Part shown: one piece after another, positions 1 through 8,832 of the stretch | Layout of the letters: each line of letters begins with the position of its first letter | Position numbering within the stretch: the stretch's first letter is position 1 | Source: Acidobacteriota bacterium | Lineage (GTDB): Bacteria > Acidobacteriota > Blastocatellia > RBC074 | Reading direction: 5' to 3' | Length of the DNA stretch: 64,000 nt | Assembly (NCBI GenBank): GCA_018268995.1 | Contig: JAFDVL010000033.1 | Location: 1 to 64,000, forward strand | The notes under the pieces: generated by a model | The model's database searches: none | Told to the model about the DNA's origin: nothing | Seen by the model: the letters and a program-made list of their open reading frames with translations, nothing else | Program-made: the position numbers and the translations under genes

Positions 1-58
1 GCCAGTTTATCTTGCCAAACTCAGCAACTAACAGAAACGAAGCAAAACGAGTTTTCAT
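1..58 (-). CDS. N-terminus of a secreted or membrane protein (cut by window edge)
   Basis: A good ribosome binding site (TAGGAGATCA, minus strand, ending about 4 nt before the start) precedes an ATG at 58. The reading frame stays open to the left edge and gives MKTRFASFLLVAEFGKINW. A positively charged start followed by a hydrophobic run suggests a signal peptide. Only 19 residues are visible, so no function can be given. About 80-170 bp upstream is a sequence shared with the region upstream of the secreted-protein gene at 8833-9402, which supports a real, co-regulated gene. Confidence 0.55.
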   Translation of the reverse strand, partial: MKTRFASFLLVAEFGKINW

Positions 59-435
59 GGTGATCTCCTAAAGTCAAAGTGAACGTTTGAAAAATGCTGT
101 CCGGTTTTCTGCGGACAACGAAGTGGAACGGAGTAGGTGAGCATCGCGTGATGTTCTGTTTTTTCTCCTTCCACTCACGAGTGAGAACGGCGCGCAAGGC
201 ATGACAGGAATTTTTCTCGTGGGGGCAAAATATTTCTGACGCTACGCTACTTCCCTTTCGAAGATCGTCATCAGAGGTACAAAAATTGCCCTGTTGGGAG
301 ATGTAGGGCAAATTCCCGATTGACACGAGTGAGCTTCAGTTCTAGGCTAAAAGTATGATTATGGCAGCCGCATAATTTGAGATCAGAAGGTAACAGAAAA
401 ATTTAGGAAGCAGCCGCAAACGGCGGGGAGGCGAA
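59..435. other. Divergent intergenic region
   Basis: This stretch lies between the leftward gene at the window edge and the rightward TPR-CHAT gene. ORFs crossing it have no ribosome binding site or recognisable composition. It holds the conserved element at 139-225 and, at its right end, the GGGGAGG ribosome binding site of the TPR-CHAT gene (425-431). Nothing else is recognisable. Confidence 0.5.
139..225 (-). promoter_or_regulatory. Conserved upstream element, copy A
   Basis: The 87-bp stretch is clearly similar to 9504-9587, which lies in the same orientation upstream of another minus-strand secreted-protein gene. Shared blocks, read on the plus strand, are a GA(G/A)CATCGCG start, a TGTT(C/T)TGTTTT-like block, a CTCAC...GTGAGAA palindrome, CATGAC(A/C)(A/G)GAA followed by a T-rich block, and a terminal GGGGG. 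Conservation of non-coding sequence ahead of two genes suggests a promoter, operator or structured leader. Confidence 0.5.
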
Positions 436-462
436 ATAAAACGAACTCTCAGCATTCTGATC

Positions 463-3400
463 ATGACCAGCGCGTGGTTGACACTGGCGCATAGACATCC
501 GCCTGCCGTCAAAGCCATTGTCAGACCAGCCAAACAGACAGTTCTATCAACACTTGAAGTTGGGAAACCCATTGAACGCGAACTGGCAGGCGGGCAATTC
601 CACCGTTATCAACTCACGCTGGGAGCCGGACAGTTTGTGCGCCTGCTCCTTGATCGGGGGCCCGCAGACATGGCGTTGACTATAGCTGGAGTGAGTGGGA
701 AGCCATTATTGGCAGTAAAGAGGGCAGCGGCTGATCAAGGCGCAGAAACCCTGCTGGTGCTCGCTGAAAGTGCGGGACTTTATCAGATCGAAGTACGTGC
801 AGCGGGAAGGAAAGGGATTTCTGGTTGGTATGCAATCAACCTCGTGGAGCTTCGTAATGGAAGCGTCCAGGATCGGGAGTTGATCGAAACACAAAAGACG
901 TACGATGAAGCCGTTAATTGGAAAAGGCTGGGAAAACCTGAAAAAGCGATTTCTCTCGCACAACGAGTTGTTGAAGTGCGAGAGGACTTACTGGAAGCGG
1001 AGCGTCCGGGGCTGGTTGCCGCCGATTTCATTACCGCGCTGAACCTGCTTGCGAGGCTGTACAGCGATCTGAACCGGGCAGAAGCTGAGGAGACGTACCT
1101 CAAAGCACTAACAATTTCTGAGAAATTCCCCGTGCCAGACCCGATTATCGCCAGCACGCTGGCAGGAATAGCAGACCTCTATTTCAACAAGGGAATGCTG
1201 ACCAACGCGGAGCCATTGTTGCTCCGCTTACTGGCACTGCGCGAGCAAACTCTGGGGAAAGAACATCCTGAAACAGCGAAAGCAGCGTATCAACTAGGGG
1301 ATTTGTACTATCTCAAAGGAGCCTACCCGAAAGCCCAGTCCTATCACGAACGCGCCTTGACAATTCGGGAGAAGAGGCTCAATCCGCAAAGCCTTGCCGT
1401 CGCCACCTCACTTAATCGCGTCGCCATCGTTTATCTTGCACGATCGGATAGTCAAAGTTCTTTTAGCCCCGAGGAATCCCAAAAACTGGATTTAGCGGGT
1501 CCCTATGCTAAACGCGCTCTTGCTATCACACATCAACTTGCCCTGACAGCTCATCCTGAAACAGGACTTTCTCTCCTTGTTCTTGGGGAACTGGAATTAA
1601 GAGATTCTTCCCGATACAGTAGTTATGCCAATTTGAGGCGTCCTCACAAAGGGGACCACACCATTAGCCGTGCCGACGCGATCCTGAGAAGGGGTTCTCG
1701 TGCAGAGACGATGATCTATCTAAAACTCTATTGTGATATGGCGCTGGAGAATTATTCCAGATATGGAGCGCCGATGGCAGGAGCGCCGCTTCGTCAAAAG
1801 CTACAATGGGCAGAAAATATACTGGGGGCTAACAGTCCGATCCTGTCTTCTCCTCTCAATATACTTGCGCTGATAGAATCCCAAAAGGCTCTTGTAAGGC
1901 CAAACAACAATGGTAGCTGGAGCTATGTATTTCCCCTCTCTGAGCAAACGTCTTCAATTTCTTCTACCGAGATTCAGAACAACCTAACAGCGGAAAAATT
2001 ATTATCGCGCGCATTGCTAGTCAGCGAAAAAACAGCTAACCCGGAGGAAGATAGTCTGGCGCAATTGATCTCGAAACTAAAGAGTAGGAATTATGATATT
2101 TTTTACGAACATGCTGAGCCATTTCTGGTGCTCGCGAATTCAGTTCGTGAAAAGTCTTTGGGTACCAGACATCCTGCCTATGCGACTTCACTGGATTTAC
2201 TCGCAACATTTCAGACCCCTCGGAATCTCTCAATCAATTATCGCAGAGAAGGTAACGTTGCTCTTGCGGAGAAATTATTTAAGCAGACGCTTGCGATTAG
2301 GGAAAATGCATTAGGGACAGATCATCCATTCATTGTTATTTCGCTTCGTAATTTGCTCGGTTTGTATGAAGAGGATTATTTCAACGCTGAGCCGCTGCTG
2401 GCACGAATCATAAAGATTCAGGAAAAGAATCCGGACACAGACCCACTTGATCTGGTTGCCACACTCGACACTCTGGGATTGCTGTATTTTTCTAAAGGAG
2501 CCAATCAGCATGCCAGTCAGGTTTTCCAGCGCGCCGCTAAACTCCGCGAACAATTGTTTGGAGAAGAGCATTCAGAGTTTGCTGACTCGCTTACAAATCA
2601 GGCCCAATATTATGCGGGTATGGAAAACTATCGTCAGGCAATCTTAATCCTGCAGCGTTTGCTGGTGATTCAGGAAAAAGCACCTGGAGAGGGTAATCGT
2701 AATTTGCTCCAGACGCTTGATATGTTGGCTAATGCATATTTCGCTATCGGAAATTACGAACAAGCGGAGCAAATGGCTCTTCGTGCCTTATCTGGAGAAG
2801 CACTTCCAGGCGATATAATCACCCTCGTGAAGTTAAGCTTCCTTGCGACATTGGAATATAACAGAGGCAAATTTGAAAAAGCAGAACAATCACTGCGTCG
2901 AAGTTTGGATTTGTATTTCTCTGGGAAAGTCCCACCTCCTGAAGATTCGCAATGGATTGATTCGCCAGTCGAAGTCGTAGAAGTTCTGAAAAATATCGCG
3001 TTATTACGTTTGGAGCGAGGAGATCGTGAAGAGGCTAAATTACTTGTCAATCAGGTGAGAAAAATCACTGACAAAATAGTGAAGAAGTATCGTACCCCTG
3101 CTTCCTCAGATCCAGCAGTACCTCGCACAATCCTGGTTGATTCAGATGCAGCTCTTCATCATTGGCTCTCCACTCTGTCTCCCGATTGTTCCTGGATTAG
3201 CCACTGCGTTGGAGAAACTTTACAAGGCCTGTCTTTCATGGAAGACCTAGATCAAATTAGGGAAAAAAGACTGCTGAAACATCCCAGTTTATTGCCCACT
3301 TCGGGCCGCCGAACAGATGAACAGAAATTCTTCAACGATAGCCGGTTTGCCATACGCCTAAACTTCTCGCTGCACACGCGTGCGGCACCAAACAATGCGC

Positions 3401-5004
3401 AGGCATTATCCTTAGCGCTGACGACCTGGCTCCGTCACAAAGCGCGACCTTTAGACGTATTGGCCGATGTCAGCGCATTTGCTCATTTGCGCAATCGTCT
3501 CTCCGCAAAAGATCGTCCTCTGCTTGAGCGGCTTGATGCCGCCCGCTCCCGGCTGGCATCACTGGCTCTTGCGCCGCCAACTATAATGAAACCCGAGGAG
3601 AGGGAAGACCAAATCCGCCTGCTGGAGGAAAAAATACTCATACTTGAAGATGATTTGAGAAAACGTAATGGGTACGGTGCTCCACGGCCAGTTGTGACGA
3701 TTGATGCACTACAAAAGGCGCTACCCGGAAACTCAGCGTTACTTGAGTTCGTCCATTGGGAGCCCATCAATGCTATAACGCTGAAGTATGATGACCCGCG
3801 TTATCTGGTTTATGTGATCCCTCCGCAAGGGGAGCCACGCTGGGCGGATCTGGGCGAGGCGAAAATAATTGAACAGGCCATCAATGATTGGCGTCTGGCG
3901 CTGCATGACCCGGCGAATAACGAAGTTAAGAAGCGTGCCCGTATCGTAGATGAACTGATAATGCGTCCTGTCCGCACGCTGCTGGGCTCGACGAAACGGG
4001 TGTTCTTGTCACCCGATGGCCTGCTCAATCTCATCCCTTTCGCGGCACTCGTAGACGAGCAGGATCAATATCTGGTAGAGCGGTATTCATTCACTTACCT
4101 GACGACTGGGCGAGATTTACTTCGCCTACAAAATCACGTCCTGGCTTCGCAAGAAGCACTGTTGATTGGTGGCCCAGCTTACAATCTGGGAGGAAACCTA
4201 CAAGTTACTCCTGGGGCGGCACCGCAATCCAGTTATTTAACCCCTCGTTCTACTGAACTAACCAATGCAGTATTCAATCAGCTACCCGGAGCTATTGCGG
4301 AGGTAGAGGGGCTGAGCAGGCTATTTCCAAAAGCAAGACTGTGGACGCAGGAACTGGCCACGGAAGCTGATCTCAAACAGGTCCGAGGGCCGACGATTTT
4401 ACACATTGCAACCCATGGCTTTTTTTTGGCGGATGAGAAGAAGCGGCTGGATGATCAGCCTGGAATTTCTATGAGAGCCTCGCCAGCCACGATGGTTGAA
4501 AACCCGCTGATACGCTCAGGCTTGGCATTGGCCGGAGCAAACCAAAAACAAGGGGGCGGCGCAGAGGATGGTATTTTGACGGCACTGGAAATGGCAGGGT
4601 TGGATTTGTGGGGCACAAAGCTGGTGGTGCTCTCGGCCTGTGAAACAGGCATAGGGGAAGTCAAAACGGGCGATGGCGTGTATGGACTGCGACGGGCATT
4701 AGTGTTGGCGGGGTCAGAAAGCCAGGTGATGAGTTTGTGGAAAGTGGATGATGCGGCGACACGGGATTTGATGGTGGACTATTACCAACGCTTGCAGGCA
4801 GGCGAAGGCCGCAGTGAGGCAATGCAGCAAGTGCAATTGCAGATGCTCAGAGGTCGGGAACAAAGTGCTGGCCATCAGGCGCGCACCCCGGATGTGAAGC
4901 CCCTGGGCACTCAGAAAGCCGAATTCACAGGCCGCAGTCATCCGTACTACTGGGCGAGTTTCATTCAATCGGGCGAATGGGCGAATTTAGCCGGTAAACG
5001 ATAA
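463..5004 (+). CDS. TPR-CHAT caspase-like protease
   Basis: Large (1513 residues from the first ATG) protein of the CHAT family, caspase-like cysteine proteases. An N-terminal PPC-like beta domain (about residues 25-130, PIERELAGGQFHRY) is followed by many tetratricopeptide repeats (about 145-960), recognisable from LALREQTLG and ALTIREK-type repeats. The C-terminal CHAT domain covers about 1150-1510. The expected catalytic dyad is present: His1318 in ATHGFF and Cys1393 in SACETG. The first ATG has no ribosome binding site. GGGGAGG at 425-431 sits just ahead of an in-frame ATA codon at 436 that would add KRTLSILI and complete a signal peptide, so translation may begin upstream of 463. The ECF sigma gene follows 130 bp downstream. 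The last 133 codons nearly match the second TPR-CHAT gene. The substrate is unknown. Confidence 0.9.
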   Translation: MTSAWLTLAHRHPPAVKAIVRPAKQTVLSTLEVGKPIERELAGGQFHRYQLTLGAGQFVRLLLDRGPADMALTIAGVSGKPLLAVKRAAADQGAETLLVLAESAGLYQIEVRAAGRKGISGWYAINLVELRNGSVQDRELIETQKTYDEAVNWKRLGKPEKAISLAQRVVEVREDLLEAERPGLVAADFITALNLLARLYSDLNRAEAEETYLKALTISEKFPVPDPIIASTLAGIADLYFNKGMLTNAEPLLLRLLALREQTLGKEHPETAKAAYQLGDLYYLKGAYPKAQSYHERALTIREKRLNPQSLAVATSLNRVAIVYLARSDSQSSFSPEESQKLDLAGPYAKRALAITHQLALTAHPETGLSLLVLGELELRDSSRYSSYANLRRPHKGDHTISRADAILRRGSRAETMIYLKLYCDMALENYSRYGAPMAGAPLRQKLQWAENILGANSPILSSPLNILALIESQKALVRPNNNGSWSYVFPLSEQTSSISSTEIQNNLTAEKLLSRALLVSEKTANPEEDSLAQLISKLKSRNYDIFYEHAEPFLVLANSVREKSLGTRHPAYATSLDLLATFQTPRNLSINYRREGNVALAEKLFKQTLAIRENALGTDHPFIVISLRNLLGLYEEDYFNAEPLLARIIKIQEKNPDTDPLDLVATLDTLGLLYFSKGANQHASQVFQRAAKLREQLFGEEHSEFADSLTNQAQYYAGMENYRQAILILQRLLVIQEKAPGEGNRNLLQTLDMLANAYFAIGNYEQAEQMALRALSGEALPGDIITLVKLSFLATLEYNRGKFEKAEQSLRRSLDLYFSGKVPPPEDSQWIDSPVEVVEVLKNIALLRLERGDREEAKLLVNQVRKITDKIVKKYRTPASSDPAVPRTILVDSDAALHHWLSTLSPDCSWISHCVGETLQGLSFMEDLDQIREKRLLKHPSLLPTSGRRTDEQKFFNDSRFAIRLNFSLHTRAAPNNAQALSLALTTWLRHKARPLDVLADVSAFAHLRNRLSAKDRPLLERLDAARSRLASLALAPPTIMKPEEREDQIRLLEEKILILEDDLRKRNGYGAPRPVVTIDALQKALPGNSALLEFVHWEPINAITLKYDDPRYLVYVIPPQGEPRWADLGEAKIIEQAINDWRLALHDPANNEVKKRARIVDELIMRPVRTLLGSTKRVFLSPDGLLNLIPFAALVDEQDQYLVERYSFTYLTTGRDLLRLQNHVLASQEALLIGGPAYNLGGNLQVTPGAAPQSSYLTPRSTELTNAVFNQLPGAIAEVEGLSRLFPKARLWTQELATEADLKQVRGPTILHIATHGFFLADEKKRLDDQPGISMRASPATMVENPLIRSGLALAGANQKQGGGAEDGILTALEMAGLDLWGTKLVVLSACETGIGEVKTGDGVYGLRRALVLAGSESQVMSLWKVDDAATRDLMVDYYQRLQAGEGRSEAMQQVQLQMLRGREQSAGHQARTPDVKPLGTQKAEFTGRSHPYYWASFIQSGEWANLAGKR

Positions 5005-5134
5005 ATTTCGGAGTTGGAATCTTGTTGATTTCAGTCATCCGCAGTATTGTCAGCCTTCTACTAAAATCTTGTTGCGCAGAGAATGTACCCTCTGCATTTC
5101 GCAATCCATCATTGAGTAAGAAAACAGGCACGCT

Positions 5135-5713
5135 ATGGAATGGACGCTCACGGGAGAATCGTTCGCGAAGCTACTGGAATGTATGGATTCCGATGTCGAG
5201 CGGGCGGGCGAAAAATATGAGCAGTTACGCCGGAAGCTCACGCGGTTCTTTGAATGGCGTGGAGCGTCGTATCCTGATGAACGTGTGGATGAAACGTTCA
5301 ATCGCGTGGCACGCAAATTGGCAGAAGGCGTTGAGATCAAAGACATCAATGCCTATTGTAGCCAAGTGGCGCGCTTTATCTTACGAGAGAGCTGGTCTAC
5401 CCCAGAGAATAATGTAGATCAGTGGGATGAAACCCTCCCGGAACCTGCCGTTACCAATGACCCCCTTGCTACAGATGAAGACGAAGAACGCTTACGTTGC
5501 CTGGAAACCTGCCTGAGTAAGCAGTCTGCGGACAACCAAACATTGATCCTAGAGTTTTATAAAGAGGAGAGGGGCGCGAAAATTGATCAGCGCAAAACTC
5601 TCGCTGAACGAATCGGCATTCAGCGTAATACGCTATGGAAACGGGTGCAGCGTATCCGGGATGATTTGGAGAAATGCGTAAAAAGCTGCGTGCGAAAAAA
5701 AATCCGGTCATGA
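5135..5713 (+). CDS. ECF-type RNA polymerase sigma factor
   Basis: A 192-residue protein with the layout of a short extracytoplasmic-function sigma factor. The first part (about 25-90, with FNRVARKLAEG and YCSQVARFILRE) resembles the region-2 helices that bind core polymerase and the -10 element. The last part (about 135-185, LILEFYKEE...RKTLAERIGIQRNTLWKRVQRIRDDL) is a region-4 helix-turn-helix for the -35 element. An acidic linker (TDEDEE) joins them. It lies between a TPR-CHAT protease and a membrane anti-sigma-like gene, so it probably drives a response gated by that membrane protein. The ribosome binding site (AGGCA) is weak. Assignment by fold is good; the regulon is unknown. Confidence 0.75.
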   Translation: MEWTLTGESFAKLLECMDSDVERAGEKYEQLRRKLTRFFEWRGASYPDERVDETFNRVARKLAEGVEIKDINAYCSQVARFILRESWSTPENNVDQWDETLPEPAVTNDPLATDEDEERLRCLETCLSKQSADNQTLILEFYKEERGAKIDQRKTLAERIGIQRNTLWKRVQRIRDDLEKCVKSCVRKKIRS

Positions 5714-5791
5714 TTTTTGAAAATACCTCACTCCTAGTTGTCAGGCTGATTTCGGTTTGGCAAAACTCAGCATGTTATCTAGGAGGTTGCT

Positions 5792-6112
5792 ATGATTATT
5801 TGGGGTATGGACAGCGACGTAAAACACATAAGCGGTGCTGGACTGAATCATTGCGAAACTTGCGAGAGAAAACGCCCCTTCAACGTAATTCTGCAATACC
5901 GATTTGCCTATCTGTATTACATTTTTGCGTGGGTGACCAGCAAGCAATATTTCCTGACTTGCGAAGTTTGCCAGCGGGGCTGGAAACTGAATCAGAAAAC
6001 GGTAGAGGCGAATCTGGAACAAAATCCTATTCCCTTTTTGCATCGCTATGGATGGAGTTTCTTAGTTGGTTTGGTGGCGCTGTTTGTAATCTCAACTTTA
6101 ATTCATGGGTGA
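5792..6112 (+). CDS. Small zinc-ribbon membrane protein
   Basis: A 106-residue protein preceded by a strong AGGAGG site. It has two CxxC pairs (HCETCERKR near residue 20 and LTCEVCQRG near 57) that would form a zinc ribbon, and one C-terminal membrane helix (about 86-104, WSFLVGLVALFVIS). It sits between the sigma factor and the anti-sigma-like gene on the same strand, so it is probably cotranscribed. Similar small zinc-ribbon membrane proteins recur at 7654, 11442 and 25997. The exact role is not recognisable. Confidence 0.7.
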   Translation: MIIWGMDSDVKHISGAGLNHCETCERKRPFNVILQYRFAYLYYIFAWVTSKQYFLTCEVCQRGWKLNQKTVEANLEQNPIPFLHRYGWSFLVGLVALFVISTLIHG

Positions 6113-6215
6113 TGCCAAAATACTTGCTTTCGCGGCTTGCAGCTTAGCCAGTGATTTTTGAGACAACGAATAGACCAGAGAATGCTAAATTCAATTCTAA
6201 GGAAAGACCTGCGAT

Positions 6216-7211
6216 ATGGCGCAATATGACAGGAAAACTGAGGTGATGAGGCAGTATCTGCTCGGCGCATTATCTGAGGCGGAACAAGAGGCCTTGGAAG
6301 CGAAATACCTAAGCGATGATAACGCCTTTGAGGAGATGGTGCGCGTCGAGCACCAATTGGTAGACAGTTATGTGCAAGATCGCCTCGCACCGGAAGAGCG
6401 GACACGCTTCGAGCAACATTACATGGCGCATCCTGACCGCCGCGAACGCGTACAGTTTGCGGCGGTACTGCAAAAAAAAATCCGGCTTACGCACCACACT
6501 GAAGCCGCCACCACACAACAACCGGAATCCGATTCGCTCTGGCAAAAGATGTTGGCATTTTTGCGCGGCGACAATTTGGGATTGATCGGAGCGTTTGCGG
6601 TGGCGATGTTGGTTTTGGCAGTTGGGATGGGTTATTACATTCGATACCTTCGACCCGGACAAGAAATAGACCCGAATATCGCTAAAGTGAGTCCGCCTCC
6701 GGTCCTCGTTATGCCGAGTCCCGTCCTGCCATCAGTTCCTCCCGACACGTCGCCGTCCCCGAACGCTTCGCCCGCCAAAGGCAATGGAAACAAAAAGCCG
6801 TCTGAGTTACCACCGCCCAGCTTGCCACCGATTCAATCGCAAACCCCGGTGATGACACAACCCTCGCTGCGGCCAGATAGTGCATTTGTGTTATTAACTC
6901 CCGGAGCTTCTGTACAAAACGCCGCACAGATAAAGCTTGCCGGTGGAACCAGGCAAGTGCGCCTGCAATTGAATCTGGAGCGATTGTCCTACGCCACGTA
7001 TCGTGCCGCCGTGCGAACGCTTGAGGGACAGGTCATCTGGGAACATCAGAATCTTCAGTCGCGCCCGACCAATGGGGGCAGTGCCTTCATCATCCTTCTC
7101 CCCGTTAGCCGTTTCACGACGGGAACGTATCAAGTATCGCTCAGCGGTGTCAGCGACAACGGAGCAGTGACTGAGATCACGAACTCGTTTTTCAAGGTTG
7201 CGAAGCCGTGA
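6216..7211 (+). CDS. Putative membrane anti-sigma factor
   Basis: A 331-residue protein. The N-terminal cytoplasmic part (about 1-120, MRQYLLGALSEAEQEALE...FEEMVRVEHQLVDSYVQDRL) matches the helical start typical of acidobacterial anti-sigma proteins, though no zinc-binding HxxxCxxC motif is visible. One membrane helix lies around 125-150 (LIGAFAVAMLVLAVGMGYYI). A proline/serine-rich linker (about 160-215) leads to an external beta-rich domain (about 225-331) ending in a threonine-rich fold. Position three genes after TPR-CHAT and two after the sigma factor fits a sigma/anti-sigma pair. The role is inferred from layout and neighbours, not from a diagnostic motif. Confidence 0.6.
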   Translation: MAQYDRKTEVMRQYLLGALSEAEQEALEAKYLSDDNAFEEMVRVEHQLVDSYVQDRLAPEERTRFEQHYMAHPDRRERVQFAAVLQKKIRLTHHTEAATTQQPESDSLWQKMLAFLRGDNLGLIGAFAVAMLVLAVGMGYYIRYLRPGQEIDPNIAKVSPPPVLVMPSPVLPSVPPDTSPSPNASPAKGNGNKKPSELPPPSLPPIQSQTPVMTQPSLRPDSAFVLLTPGASVQNAAQIKLAGGTRQVRLQLNLERLSYATYRAAVRTLEGQVIWEHQNLQSRPTNGGSAFIILLPVSRFTTGTYQVSLSGVSDNGAVTEITNSFFKVAKP

Positions 7212-7220
7212 GGCACCAAC

Positions 7221-7592
7221 ATGTCAAGCATAAGAATCGAGATTGAATTCAGCCTCTGGCTAGCAAGCAAAACGCGGTGCGCACACCTCAGCAAAATCAT
7301 TTCTCTGCCTGCGATACCTAGAGCGGGTGAGTTCATCAAATTCAGGAACGAGCAGCAAGGTGACTATTTCGCCTTGGCGATTACTCAGGTAACGTACCGG
7401 GAAGATGGCATAGTTGAAGTGTGGACTGAATTACTCGACAACATTGACAATCGGATGTACTCGTTTGAAGAAGAACAGGAATTCGATGAGTATTTCGAGT
7501 CATATTTGGAAGAAGGATGGGAGTGCGAATATGGCATTAGGCCAAACAACCGATACGCTAGCCGAAAGGTGACTGCGACAGATAACGTCTAA
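7221..7592 (+). CDS. Hypothetical acidic protein
   Basis: A 123-residue protein starting 9 nt after the anti-sigma-like gene. The stop of that gene overlaps a TGAGG ribosome binding site, so it is probably translated from the same message. The C-terminal half is strongly acidic (SFEEEQEFDEYFESYLEEGWE). There is no signal peptide, membrane helix or known motif. Function unknown. Confidence 0.55.
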   Translation: MSSIRIEIEFSLWLASKTRCAHLSKIISLPAIPRAGEFIKFRNEQQGDYFALAITQVTYREDGIVEVWTELLDNIDNRMYSFEEEQEFDEYFESYLEEGWECEYGIRPNNRYASRKVTATDNV

Positions 7593-7653
7593 GTTCAACC
7601 CTCTGAATGATAAGGCTGGCTTAGGACGCTTTCAAAGGTGGCAAAGGTATTGC

Positions 7654-8109
7654 TTATTGGATCGTCCTTAATACGATGGCCAAAAGCGCTGACACAAGCA
7701 GCCAAACAACTATCATTGCCCCCCAAATGGCAATGGAAACCCAAGTCGAAGCTTTCGCTTTTTTGTAATCCGCATCATTGGTTTGAATCCCCGGATATTT
7801 CATCCACCACCGCACGAACAAGATCGGTGTGAGAATCATCAGGATGACCCACGCCCAACCCGCGGCTCCGCCGATGAGCGGAATAAAACTAACGGCGTAG
7901 GCAACGGGAATCGCGCGCGCAGAAATCTTCAAATAACTCCCATCACTACAGGCATTACCAACCTTTGCCTGAACCTCGGCGGCCTGTGTGGAGGCTTCTG
8001 CATCCACTGCTACGCCGCAAAACTTACATTCCGTCATAGCCGTGTTAATGAATTCGCCACAAGCTGGGCATTGAAAGACACGAGGCGTGCTTAGATTCAG
8101 ATTTGCCAT
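7654..8109 (-). CDS. Zinc-ribbon membrane protein
   Basis: A 151-residue protein with an N-terminal zinc ribbon (FQCPACGEF at about 14 and CKFCGVAV at about 29), then two hydrophobic segments (about 69-100, and 123-148, WVSIAIWGAMIVVWLLVSAL). A GAGG ribosome binding site precedes the ATG. It converges with the hypothetical gene on its left. The arrangement suggests a membrane protein with a soluble metal-binding head; function is not known. Confidence 0.7.
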   Translation of the reverse strand: MANLNLSTPRVFQCPACGEFINTAMTECKFCGVAVDAEASTQAAEVQAKVGNACSDGSYLKISARAIPVAYAVSFIPLIGGAAGWAWVILMILTPILFVRWWMKYPGIQTNDADYKKAKASTWVSIAIWGAMIVVWLLVSALLAIVLRTIQ

Positions 8110-8215
8110 GGGACCTCATCTTGGTTTTGTGATTGAAAATACTTATCTCTTGTCACCAACGATAGCATTCAGAAATGGAATTAGAGTATAAGCGCGGGCA
8201 GCGAATTTTGCTACG

Positions 8216-8722
8216 TTACGCGGCATCTTTCGCTGCGGTGAGAGCCTTGGTTTTCGTATGCAATTCCTGCAAGACGGTCTGTTCTTGATTGATCTGGCTA
8301 TTGAGTTCAGAGGCCCGTTCGTTCAGTGGCTGTAACTTGACTTGTATGCGCTTCAGTTCCTCGTCTTGTAACGCGGACTTCATCGCCTGGCGCTCTTCGA
8401 TGGCATTTGGCTGAGGGGCAATTGGTTCCGGGGCTTGGGCGTCTAGTTCGGCAATTTGACGAGAAATCGCTTGTGCCTGATCCTGTAGCTGTTGTTGTTC
8501 ATTGAGAACACGTTGGAGATCACGGTCAAGTTGTTTGATTTTCCATTCTTGAAATTCGATCCGTTGTTGGAGCATTTCAAATCTCAGCTTCTTCAGCTCG
8601 GATTGAACCGCAGCGGTTGTATTTCCCTCATTGGCGGGCGGATTTGGTTGGGACTGAACGCTTTGGATGAAAGTGATAAAGGCAAAGAGAAGCAGCGTGA
8701 TCTTAATGATTATCGGTTTCAT
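8216..8722 (-). CDS. Secreted coiled-coil protein
   Basis: A 168-residue protein with a clear signal peptide (MKPIIIKITLLLFAFITF, cleavage near QSVQSQ) and a GGAGG ribosome binding site. The mature part is almost wholly charged and glutamine-rich heptad-like sequence (about 40-95 and 115-160), predicting two coiled-coil helices joined by a proline-rich turn. It resembles periplasmic coiled-coil proteins in general; no specific family is recognisable. Confidence 0.7.
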   Translation of the reverse strand: MKPIIIKITLLLFAFITFIQSVQSQPNPPANEGNTTAAVQSELKKLRFEMLQQRIEFQEWKIKQLDRDLQRVLNEQQQLQDQAQAISRQIAELDAQAPEPIAPQPNAIEERQAMKSALQDEELKRIQVKLQPLNERASELNSQINQEQTVLQELHTKTKALTAAKDAA

Positions 8723-8832
8723 TGTTCCTCCGTCTTATCTATTGAGTGATGAATATTTTCCCGGTTACACAAACAACTAAGAAGACAAGAGGGGGTACAA
8801 TCTGCGCCCCCCCTCTCTTCCTCAGCGGGAGC

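Noticed and set aside
21..572. Minus-strand ORFs of 101 and 76 residues at the left end
   Set aside because: No ribosome binding site and no protein-like pattern; one runs through the conserved upstream element and the other lies opposite the TPR-CHAT start.
5022..6147. Plus-strand ORFs 5022-5417 and 5674-6147 overlapping the sigma and zinc-ribbon genes
   Set aside because: They are out-of-frame shadows; the sigma and zinc-ribbon frames have clear domain features.
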